From assembly GCA_007116765.1 (NCBI GenBank), contig SKHV01000058.1, positions 1-11,200 on the forward strand: a DNA stretch of 11,200 nt, read 5' to 3'. Below, one piece after another: positions 1-7,008 of this stretch. Made by a program: the position numbers and the translations under genes. The notes below the pieces were generated by a model, which was not told the origin of the DNA, made no database searches, and saw only the letters and a program-made list of their open reading frames with translations. This DNA is from Prolixibacteraceae bacterium (GTDB lineage: Bacteria; Bacteroidota; Bacteroidia; Bacteroidales; Prolixibacteraceae). Positions within the stretch are counted from its first letter, which is position 1; every line of letters starts with the position of its first letter.

Positions 1-1
1 A

Positions 2-1363
2 CCAAGCGATAAACTGAATATTGCAGGTGTAGGTGTTGGAGGTCGCGGACTTGGCGTGCTTCGCGCTATGGAAAGCCAGAACATTGTAGCACTTTGTGAC
101 GTAGATTGGCGCTACTCACAAGGAGCATTTGATTATTTCCCGAAAGCAAAAAAATACTGGGATTGGCGTGTAATGCTCGACGAGATGAAAGACTCAATTG
201 ATGCGATTGTGGTTGCAACAGCCGACCACACACACGCAACAATTGCTGCACATGCAATGACAATGGGAATTCATGTGTATGTTGAAAAACCATTGACACA
301 TACAGTGTACGAATCGCGCCTGCTGACTAAACTGGCCGAAAAACACAAGCTGGCAACCCAAATGGGTAACCAGGGAGCTTCGGGCGAAGGTGTTGCCCTT
401 TCAACAGAGTGGTTACTGAACAACGAAATTGGTGAAGTAACAAAAGTTGAAGCTTTTACCGATCGTCCAATATGGCCCCAAGGCTTAAACCGCCCCGAAG
501 GTGATCAAAAAGTACCCGATACGATGAATTGGGATCTCTTTGTTGGTCCTGCCCAAATGAGGCCTTATAATGAGATATATACCCCATGGAATTTCCGTGG
601 ATGGTGGGATTTTGGTACAGGAGCATTAGGCGACATGGCTTGCCATATACTTCATCCGGTATTTAAAGGCCTTAATTTGGGATACCCGATTAAGGCACAA
701 GGTAGTTCAACTTTACTTTTGACTGATGCTGCTCCGGTAGCACAAAAAGTAAAATTGGTTTATCCAAAACGCAAAAAAGTGGGTAAACTGAAAATGCCCG
801 AGGTAGATGTACACTGGTACGACGGAGGCTTACAACCACTAAAACCTGAAGGATGGCCAGCAGGTCGTGACATGAATTACCAAGGTGGTGGAGTTTTATT
901 CCACGGTACTAAGGATACGCTTGTAACAGGTTGTTATGGTCGTAACCCCTGGTTATTGTCGGGACGTGTGCCTAATGTTGCTAAAACACAAGCTCGCACT
1001 AACCTGAGTCACGAAATGGACTGGGTGCGCGCATGTAAAGAATCGCCCGAAAACAGAGTGGAAACACTTTCTCCTTTCAGCGAAGCAGGACCATTCAACG
1101 AAATGGTAGTAATGGGAGTATTGGCTGTTCGCCTTCAGAGCCTCAATAAAGAACTTGAGTGGGACGGTGAGAACATGAAGTTCACAAACATTGGTGATGA
1201 TGAAACCCTTAGAACTGTAATAAAAGATGGTTTCAGTATTAAAGACGGACACCCAACTTTCAATAAAGATTGGACTGACCCTATCAATGCAAAAGAATTT
1301 GCAGCTGAACTTATTAAGCACAATTATCGTAACGGATGGACTTTGCCTGATATGCCTGCATAG
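2..1363 (+). CDS. Gfo/Idh/MocA-family NAD(P)-dependent oxidoreductase, 5' truncated by window edge
   Basis: Predicted sugar or glycoside dehydrogenase that would use NAD(P) to oxidise or reduce a sugar hydroxyl, probably at C3. The frame is open from base 2, so the true start lies upstream; the GTG at 56 is internal because the Rossmann glycine motif GVGVGG (26-43) precedes it in frame. Also visible are the acidic CDVD at the end of the second strand (near 97-108), the catalytic-lysine motif VEKP (Lys codon 287-289), and the GWWDFGTGALGDMACH block (near 598-645) typical of a Bacteroidota/Planctomycetota subgroup with likely substrate-binding Asp and His. About 453 residues are visible, a usual length once a short leader is added. 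The residues before the Rossmann motif read PSDKLN, which resembles mature sequence following a Tat leader. Tandem stops (TAG TGA) end the gene 28 bases before the DUF1080 gene. Family assignment is firm; substrate is inferred from the neighbours. Confidence 0.93.
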   Translation, partial: PSDKLNIAGVGVGGRGLGVLRAMESQNIVALCDVDWRYSQGAFDYFPKAKKYWDWRVMLDEMKDSIDAIVVATADHTHATIAAHAMTMGIHVYVEKPLTHTVYESRLLTKLAEKHKLATQMGNQGASGEGVALSTEWLLNNEIGEVTKVEAFTDRPIWPQGLNRPEGDQKVPDTMNWDLFVGPAQMRPYNEIYTPWNFRGWWDFGTGALGDMACHILHPVFKGLNLGYPIKAQGSSTLLLTDAAPVAQKVKLVYPKRKKVGKLKMPEVDVHWYDGGLQPLKPEGWPAGRDMNYQGGGVLFHGTKDTLVTGCYGRNPWLLSGRVPNVAKTQARTNLSHEMDWVRACKESPENRVETLSPFSEAGPFNEMVVMGVLAVRLQSLNKELEWDGENMKFTNIGDDETLRTVIKDGFSIKDGHPTFNKDWTDPINAKEFAAELIKHNYRNGWTLPDMPA

Positions 1364-1391
1364 TGAATCATTTTTAATTAAAATAATTGTT

Positions 1392-2141
1392 ATGAAGAAA
1401 AATATATCAATAGCTTTAATGATGCTTACTGTAATCTTTTTTGGCTGTTCAGAGTCGAAAGAAGTGAGCAATAACCAATTGACAGCCGAAGAAATTTCGG
1501 ATGGCTGGATTTTACTGTTCGATGGAGAAAATACCGACGGTTGGAGAAACTACGGTGAAGCAAGCTTCCCTAAAGGATGGATTATTGATGACGAGGCACT
1601 TATGTGTAAGGGCTCGGGTCGTGGCGAGGCTGGTGCTGCAGATGGAGGCGATATCATATTTGACCAGAAATTCTCTGATTTTCATCTTAAGCTTGACTGG
1701 AAAGTTTCAGAAGGCGGGAACTCAGGTATTTTCTATCTTGGGCAAGAAGACCCTCAGTATCCTTACATATGGATGACTGCACCCGAAATGCAAATACTTG
1801 ATAACGACAGGCACCCTGATGCAATGCTGGGTAAAGACGGAAACCGTAAAGCCGGTTCTCTATACGATCTGATTCCTGCAAATCCGCAAAATGCAAAACC
1901 AGCAGGCGAATGGAATTCAGTTGAAATTATTTCGTACCGTGGAACTATTGTGCATAAAATGAATGGGGAAACCGTGCTTGAGTATCACCTTTGGACTCCA
2001 AAATGGAACGAAATGGTTGCTAACAGCAAGTTTCCTGAGTTAAACGAAAACTGGGCCGATGTGGCAAGAGAAGGATATATTGGTCTTCAAGATCATGGCG
2101 ATGACGTATGGTTTCGTAACATTAAAATTAGAGAGTTATAG
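1392..2141 (+). CDS. DUF1080 / 3-keto-disaccharide hydrolase-fold lipoprotein
   Basis: A 249-residue secreted protein of the DUF1080 family (concanavalin-like beta-sandwich), members of which act on 3-keto-glycosides. The ATG at 1392 is chosen because it gives a standard lipoprotein signal: MKKN, a hydrophobic stretch, then a lipobox ending FFGC with Cys19. The in-frame upstream extension from 1227 would overlap the previous gene and bury this signal. Family hallmarks are DGW and LFDGENTDGW near the mature N-terminus, GNSGIFYL (residues 109-116), PEMQILDN (131-138), AGSLYDLIP, and a C-terminal GYIGLQDHG followed by VWFRNIKI. There is no Shine-Dalgarno sequence; the leader is A/T-rich as usual in this phylum. 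It lies 28 bases after the oxidoreductase and is presumably co-transcribed. In the related B. thetaiotaomicron operon a DUF1080 protein takes part in cleaving the 3-keto-glycoside; that role is inferred here. Cleavage could be hydrolytic or by elimination. Confidence 0.93.
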   Translation: MKKNISIALMMLTVIFFGCSESKEVSNNQLTAEEISDGWILLFDGENTDGWRNYGEASFPKGWIIDDEALMCKGSGRGEAGAADGGDIIFDQKFSDFHLKLDWKVSEGGNSGIFYLGQEDPQYPYIWMTAPEMQILDNDRHPDAMLGKDGNRKAGSLYDLIPANPQNAKPAGEWNSVEIISYRGTIVHKMNGETVLEYHLWTPKWNEMVANSKFPELNENWADVAREGYIGLQDHGDDVWFRNIKIREL

Positions 2142-2192
2142 CACAAAACATATCTTAAATGAGAAGTTTTGGACTAAATGTACATTGTAAAT

Positions 2193-2210
2193 TAATGCAT
2201 TAGTGATGCA
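2193..2210. repeat. Small palindromes in the 121-base gap between the two lipoprotein genes
   Basis: The gap 2142-2262 holds no gene. It contains a perfect 10-bp palindrome, TAATGCATTA (2193-2202), and an overlapping inverted repeat TGCAT/ATGCA (2196-2200 and 2206-2210). The longer gap, compared with 28 bases upstream, leaves room for an internal promoter or an mRNA processing site, but I find no convincing -33/-7 promoter pair. In A/T-rich sequence such palindromes can occur by chance, so this is only a candidate operator. Confidence 0.2.
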
Positions 2211-2262
2211 AATATTCAATGCTCACTTTTGTAAATTATTAAATAATTCAAAAATAAACAGA

Positions 2263-3120
2263 ATGAAAATTAGAAATATTGCATTTGCTGTAGTTGTACT
2301 AATGCTCTCTGCAGGTTTGTATTCATGCAGCAACAACACAACCCAAAAAGAAATTGGATTGCAGTTGTGGTCAGTTCGTCAGGATATGAGAGCTAATCCT
2401 GCAGAAACCCTCCAGAAAGTGGGTGATATGGGTTACGCTTTTATCGAAGCTGCCGGTTATGCCGATGGACAGTTTTATGGAATGGATCCCGTAGAATTCA
2501 AAAATCTTGCGAACCAAAATGGTTTGGAATTTCTTGCTTCGCATACAGGTCGTGCTCTGCCTGAACCTGAAGAATGGGACGAAACTATGGCTTGGTGGGA
2601 TCAGGCAATTGATGCACATGCCGCTGCCGGTGTAACTTATCTGGTTCAGCCGTTTATGTGTGAAAAAGGTTATGGTTCGGTTGAAGATTTACAGCGCTAT
2701 GTTGATTACTTCAATGTTGTAGGCGAAAAATGTAATGCTAAAGGAATACTTTTCGGTTATCACAACCACGACGGAGAATTTGAAGAAATTGCAGAAGGAG
2801 TAACACGTTACGACTTTATGCTTCAAAATACCGATCCCAATAAAGTATTTTTTCAAATTGACTTGTACTGGATTGAAGTAGGAGGCAAAGATGCAGTTGA
2901 TTTCTTTAACCGTTATCCCGGTCGTTTCGATTTATGGCACGTGAAGGACTATGAAGAAATTGGTGCAAGCGGCAAAATCGACTTTGAGCGTTTCTTTGCA
3001 GCTACAGATGTAGCTGGTATGGATCACCTTATTGTTGAAGTTGAACAATATAACTACGAGCCTATTGTAAGCGTTGAAAAAAGTTTACAATATTTGCTTG
3101 AGGCCGATTACGTGAAGTAA
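2263..3120 (+). CDS. Sugar phosphate isomerase/epimerase-like TIM-barrel lipoprotein
   Basis: A 285-residue protein of the xylose-isomerase-like TIM-barrel (AP endonuclease 2) superfamily. The start at 2263 gives MKIRN, a hydrophobic segment and a lipobox LYSC with Cys22, so it is a predicted envelope lipoprotein; the longer frame from 2203 would place a polar 20-residue extension before the signal. The barrel begins at IGLQLWSVR. Probable divalent-metal ligands and catalytic residues are in YHNHDGEF (His167, His169), QIDLYW (Asp200), WHVKDY (His226, Asp229) and VEVEQY (Glu259/Glu261). Despite the family name, an exported member is unlikely to act on sugar phosphates. In the B. thetaiotaomicron BT2156-type operon the corresponding protein processes 3-keto-sugar intermediates together with DUF1080 and Gfo/Idh/MocA partners, and I infer a similar lyase or hydratase role. 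Tandem stops TAA TAA precede a hairpin that ends the module. Confidence 0.9.
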   Translation: MKIRNIAFAVVVLMLSAGLYSCSNNTTQKEIGLQLWSVRQDMRANPAETLQKVGDMGYAFIEAAGYADGQFYGMDPVEFKNLANQNGLEFLASHTGRALPEPEEWDETMAWWDQAIDAHAAAGVTYLVQPFMCEKGYGSVEDLQRYVDYFNVVGEKCNAKGILFGYHNHDGEFEEIAEGVTRYDFMLQNTDPNKVFFQIDLYWIEVGGKDAVDFFNRYPGRFDLWHVKDYEEIGASGKIDFERFFAATDVAGMDHLIVEVEQYNYEPIVSVEKSLQYLLEADYVK

Positions 3121-3140
3121 TAATTAATACAGATACTTTT

Positions 3141-3173
3141 AAGGGCTGCCTTAATCTTATTTAGGCAGCCCTT
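3141..3173. terminator. Hairpin, likely shared terminator between convergent genes
   Basis: AAGGGCTGCCT (3141-3151) and its exact complement AGGCAGCCCTT (3163-3173) form an 11-bp stem around an 11-base A/T-rich loop. It lies 20 bases past the stop of the + strand module and 37 bases past the stop of the - strand kinase. The T-tracts are short on both sides (TTT after the + strand stem, TT on the - strand), so termination strength is uncertain, but position and symmetry fit a bidirectional terminator. Confidence 0.75.
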
Positions 3174-3210
3174 TATGCATAATGCCATTTATTTAATGCT
3201 TATAGTGTGC

Positions 3211-6200
3211 TTAGGCGTTTGAAAGTGCAAGCGAAATTTTCTCAAGCAGTTCTTCTCTCGAAAAGGGTTTTATTAAAAACGAAGCAAATCCTGCAGCAGA
3301 TAAACGAATCTTATCTTCTTGAGCAGCATAAGCGGTTTGAGCAATAACAGGTATTGAAGGTGCTATTTCTCTCATTCTTTTGCATGTTTCGTATCCGTCA
3401 ATGTCGGGCAGACGAATGTCAAGCAAAATTAAATCGAAATGTTGCTGCTTGCAAAATTGAATCCCTGAGGCACTGTCTTTTGCCCATATTGTTTTTGCCT
3501 TTGTATCTGATAAGTATGATTGAATCAATACATAATTTGATTTTTCGTATTCGATCACAAGTATTGTTTTGTTTTCGAGCCTGATTGATTCTGGTTTTGA
3601 CTTCTTCCTTGAAGTGTTGGTGTGATTTACTTTTACCTCACCCGGAATATCGACATAAAATACTGAACCTTTGTTTATTTCAGATTCAACCCATATTTGC
3701 CCACCCATAATGTGGGTTAAGCTTTTAGAAATGCTAAGCCCTATACCAGTTCCTCTAAATGTTGGATTATTGTCTTCAATTTTAGTAAACCGGTTAAAAA
3801 TGGATTCAATGTTTTCCTTTTTTATACCAATGCCGGTATCTTTTACCCAAAAGGTTATACTGTTCTTATTGGTTTTGAAGCTTAACTCTATTGTTCCTTC
3901 GTTTGTAAATTTTATTGCGTTGCTCAGCAAATTAGAAAGGATTTGTTTAACTCTTATAGTATCACAATTGAATTCAATGGTGTTCCGATTTGGATTATTG
4001 TAGTTAAGTACTACTTTGTTGCCTCTGGCCTGAAAGAGTTCTTCTTTATGTAATTTGGTAATATGAATGAGCATAGAGTCAATGTTGGAATATTTTTTTT
4101 CTATTGTAACCTGACCTGCTTCGATCTTCGATATTTCCAAAATATCCTCAACTAATTTCAGCAGCGATTCAATGTTGCTTTTTATTATACCGGCAAATTT
4201 TTCTTTTCTCTCGTTTGAGTATATATCGCTTGTAATTAGAGCTGAAAAGCCACTTATTGCGTTTAGTGGAGTACGTATTTCGTGGCTCATATTGGCTAAG
4301 AACGACGATTTAAGCTTGTCTGATTCTTCAGCTTTGCGTTTAGCAATTTCGAGATCGCGAGTACGTTCCTTAACTTTTTCTTCCAGATTAGCCTGCTGTT
4401 TTTCAATTTGCCTGTTTTGTTCCCTAATTTTGGTGTTTTTATTTAGCAGTTCGCGGTAAGCGATTTCAAGTTTATGAGTGCGTTCGTTTATTTGTTTTTC
4501 TAGTTTCGACTGCCTTTTATTTACTTGAATCATAATAAGGGCAATCATTATAAAAATGAGCAGGATTGTTGCCGTGCGAAACCATGTTTTTTGGTAGAAT
4601 GGTTTAAGAATGCTGAAGTTAATACTAACCGCTTCGTGAGGCTTGTTATGAAGCCGGTTTGTGCCTTTTACCCATAATGTATAGTTGCCCGGAGCAAGAT
4701 TTGTGTACGAAACATAGTTGCGATTTGTCGGCTGACTCCATTGATTGTCAACTCCTTCGAGCATAACAGTGTACTGATGTGTGTGTGGAGAATGGTAATC
4801 GGCCAGTGTAAATTCAAACGAAATATAATTGTCGCGAAAGCTAAAAATGAATGCATTTGAAAAGGCTTCGTCGAATAAGATTTCACGATAATTGACTTTG
4901 AATGAGGTGATGATTAGTTCGGGTAATTGATTTTGCTGCTCTATTGTTTCAGGGTTGAAAACATTAAATCCATTGTTTCCACTGAAGAGCAAGTCTCCAG
5001 AGTCGAACTTGAAGCTTGCATTCAGCTCAGCAATATTGCTCAGCAGACCTAAATCGGAGTTGAAGTTGCTGAAAGTGGTATCGCTCATATTCAGCCTTGA
5101 AATGCCATTGTTTGTGCCAAACCACAAATTTCCGTCTGAATCTTGTTCAATACTCATCACCATATTTCCTGCCAGTCCGTTTTGTGTATCGAATTTAAGG
5201 TGTTCATTCTTATTCTGGTTCAGAAGAAAAACTCCATTTGACTTTGACGATACCCAAATGCGCTTTTGCTCGTCTTCAAAAATTGACCTTGTTTGATTGA
5301 CTTTGGGGTTAATCTGGTATTTAAAATAATCCCCCGTTGCCGGGTTGAGTGTGTGAAGGCCGTTGTGTCGGGTACTAAACCATAATGTGCCCTTGCTGTC
5401 TTCTAATATTTGGAGCACATCGTAATGAGCATTGAAAAATGATTCATCATAATCGGGACTTACTACTACATAATTATTTTCTATTTTTTCAATAATTTTG
5501 ATGCCCGATTTTGTAGCAGCCCATAATCTTCCACTTTTGTCTTTAAACAAATAATTTGTGTGAACATTAGCAATGCTTGAAATGTGTTTATTGTTAGTGT
5601 TTAGTAAGTTAATACCTAGGCTGGTAGCAATCCAAATGTAATTGTTGTCGTATAAAACATGTTCAACGCGATTCGAATTTAGAATTCTGTTTGATTGGCT
5701 GTTTTGTGTATAGCTTGTTGCTTCACCGGTTTCGGAATCAATATTTATTAAACCGTGATATTTTGTACCCAACCAGTAATTTTTGTTTGAATCAATGCTT
5801 ATGCTTAAAAGATATTCGTTTTGGTATGGATATAGATGCTTGTGTGCCTTTGGCCAATTATTAAAAATATTTTGGTTTTCGTTATATTGAAATACGCCAC
5901 CGAATTTTGTGCCAATCCAAATCAAGCCCATAGAGTCTTCATAAATGTGCCTGATATGATTACTGCGGAGAGGGTTTAGGCCGTAATTTGATGCGCTTAT
6001 CCATTCGTAATTATTTTTGTAGGGGTCAATAATTAGTAACCCTTTAGTAAAGCTTCCTGCCCATATTTGACCTTTGCTATCGTACATTAACGTAGCAAAA
6101 CCTTCGTTTTTAATGAGTGGCTTGTGTTGTTCGAGATATTCAAACTCTTTAAATTTAAGAGTTTCGGTATCCATAGTAAAAAGACCTTGCAGGGTGGCAA

Positions 6201-6933
6201 TCCATAAACAGTTATTTAGCGGTAAAATGTCGATAACAGAATTGTCGGTGTCATATTTTACCGGTGCGTTAATGTGTTGATACTGGCCGGTCTGCTTATT
6301 TAGTTTGATAATGCCATTGTGAGTTGCCATCCATATGGTGCCACGTGGATATTCAATAAAGCGGTTAACCGAAATATTATTGAAGCTTGAGCTGTCTTCA
6401 GGTGAATTGAAATATCTCGTAAAGCTATCTGAGTTTGGGGCTTTTCGAGCAATCCCGTTAATTGTTCCAACCCAAATTGTGCCTTCGCTGTCACAAAAAA
6501 CGCTAAGGCACATGTTGTCGGGAATGCTAGTTTTATTAAGCGAATCGAAATAGAATTGTTGGAAAGTACGTGTACGTGTATTGAGTTTATTTAGACCGTT
6601 ATCGGTTGCAATCCATATGTTTCCGTCTAAATCGAGCTGAGCCATGTTTGGGTAATTGCTCGAAATAGTCAGAGGGTTATCGGGTATATTATTGAATAGT
6701 GTAAAATTATATCCATCATACATGCAAAGTCCTTCGGCTTCTACACAAAACCACATAAGTCCTTGCTCATCTTGTGTCTGATACCGTAGATTTGTGCTCG
6801 GCAGTCCGTGCTCTGTTGTTATTTGCTTAAACCGCTTCTCGCCTGTGCTTATTTGGGCATTTAGCATTTGCGATAAGCATATAAAAGCACATAACGTCGA
6901 TAAAAATAGCATTATGGTTTTTTTGTTTGCCAA
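3211..6933 (-). CDS. Hybrid sensor histidine kinase/response regulator with two-propeller periplasmic sensor (HTCS-like, no DNA-binding domain)
   Basis: A 1240-residue membrane sensor kinase. In order: signal peptide (1-26, cleavage after LNA); 14 Reg_prop blades with (I/L)W(I/V/F)(A/G)T...G cores (about 30-660), enough for two 7-bladed propellers; Y_Y_Y domain (about 690-770); one membrane helix (787-804); signalling coiled coil (about 805-875); HisKA with SHEIRTP (His884); HATPase_c with N-box Asn1005, DTGIGI (1032 on) and GTGIGLS (1061 on); and a terminal receiver with phospho-acceptor Asp1172, Thr1200 and Lys1222. Classical Bacteroidota HTCS proteins continue into an AraC-type helix-turn-helix; this one stops after the receiver, so its output must pass through another protein. 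The receiver acidic pair is Glu1128-Tyr1129 rather than two acids. The start is TTG at 6933, which keeps the Lys-Lys n-region of the signal peptide; the ATG at 6912 would lose it. The ligand is unknown; related HTCS sensors bind oligosaccharides. It converges on the sugar module and lies 75 bases downstream of the U32 gene. Confidence 0.95.
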   Translation of the reverse strand: MANKKTIMLFLSTLCAFICLSQMLNAQISTGEKRFKQITTEHGLPSTNLRYQTQDEQGLMWFCVEAEGLCMYDGYNFTLFNNIPDNPLTISSNYPNMAQLDLDGNIWIATDNGLNKLNTRTRTFQQFYFDSLNKTSIPDNMCLSVFCDSEGTIWVGTINGIARKAPNSDSFTRYFNSPEDSSSFNNISVNRFIEYPRGTIWMATHNGIIKLNKQTGQYQHINAPVKYDTDNSVIDILPLNNCLWIATLQGLFTMDTETLKFKEFEYLEQHKPLIKNEGFATLMYDSKGQIWAGSFTKGLLIIDPYKNNYEWISASNYGLNPLRSNHIRHIYEDSMGLIWIGTKFGGVFQYNENQNIFNNWPKAHKHLYPYQNEYLLSISIDSNKNYWLGTKYHGLINIDSETGEATSYTQNSQSNRILNSNRVEHVLYDNNYIWIATSLGINLLNTNNKHISSIANVHTNYLFKDKSGRLWAATKSGIKIIEKIENNYVVVSPDYDESFFNAHYDVLQILEDSKGTLWFSTRHNGLHTLNPATGDYFKYQINPKVNQTRSIFEDEQKRIWVSSKSNGVFLLNQNKNEHLKFDTQNGLAGNMVMSIEQDSDGNLWFGTNNGISRLNMSDTTFSNFNSDLGLLSNIAELNASFKFDSGDLLFSGNNGFNVFNPETIEQQNQLPELIITSFKVNYREILFDEAFSNAFIFSFRDNYISFEFTLADYHSPHTHQYTVMLEGVDNQWSQPTNRNYVSYTNLAPGNYTLWVKGTNRLHNKPHEAVSINFSILKPFYQKTWFRTATILLIFIMIALIMIQVNKRQSKLEKQINERTHKLEIAYRELLNKNTKIREQNRQIEKQQANLEEKVKERTRDLEIAKRKAEESDKLKSSFLANMSHEIRTPLNAISGFSALITSDIYSNERKEKFAGIIKSNIESLLKLVEDILEISKIEAGQVTIEKKYSNIDSMLIHITKLHKEELFQARGNKVVLNYNNPNRNTIEFNCDTIRVKQILSNLLSNAIKFTNEGTIELSFKTNKNSITFWVKDTGIGIKKENIESIFNRFTKIEDNNPTFRGTGIGLSISKSLTHIMGGQIWVESEINKGSVFYVDIPGEVKVNHTNTSRKKSKPESIRLENKTILVIEYEKSNYVLIQSYLSDTKAKTIWAKDSASGIQFCKQQHFDLILLDIRLPDIDGYETCKRMREIAPSIPVIAQTAYAAQEDKIRLSAAGFASFLIKPFSREELLEKISLALSNA

Positions 6934-6945
6934 AATTTAATTCTG

Positions 6946-6951
6946 CTCCTT
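6946..6951 (-). promoter_or_regulatory. Shine-Dalgarno-like AAGGAG before the kinase start
   Basis: AAGGAG on the - strand lies 12 bases before the TTG at 6933 and 9 bases before an in-frame ATT at 6936; an in-frame TAA at 6939 bounds the possible starts. The ATG at 6912 would be 33 bases away, too far to use this site. It therefore supports a non-ATG start. Purine-rich sites are uncommon in this phylum, and the other complete genes in the window lack one, so its function is not certain. Confidence 0.45.
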
Positions 6952-6971
6952 ATCTGATTAGTGTTAATTTA

Positions 6972-6989
6972 AGTATATTTTTTTATACT
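6972..6989. repeat. Inverted repeat in the U32-kinase gap
   Basis: AGTATA (6972-6977) and TATACT (6984-6989) flank six T residues in the 75-base gap between the U32 gene and the kinase gene. It could be a weak hairpin or an operator for the kinase. The arms are short and pure A/T apart from one G/C pair, so chance is a real possibility. Confidence 0.2.
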
Positions 6990-7008
6990 GGTATTCTTTT
7001 GTGGAAAA

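Noticed and set aside
1227..1391. Longer DUF1080 reading frame starting inside the oxidoreductase gene
   Set aside because: It would overlap the previous gene by over 130 bases and place a long extension before a clear lipoprotein signal that starts at 1392.
953..1471. 172-codon open frame on the - strand
   Set aside because: It lies antisense to the oxidoreductase and the start of the DUF1080 gene and shows no recognisable domain.
2203..2262. Upstream start for the TIM-barrel lipoprotein
   Set aside because: It adds 20 mostly polar residues before an intact signal peptide and lipobox; the start at 2263 fits better.
3121..3210. Possible decayed AraC helix-turn-helix after the kinase receiver
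   Set aside because: Only 90 bases remain before the convergent gene and they contain the hairpin; no helix-turn-helix residues can be read in any frame.
5000..6800. Repeated motifs within the kinase gene as DNA repeats
   Set aside because: They are diverged protein-level propeller blades, not direct DNA repeats or a CRISPR array.
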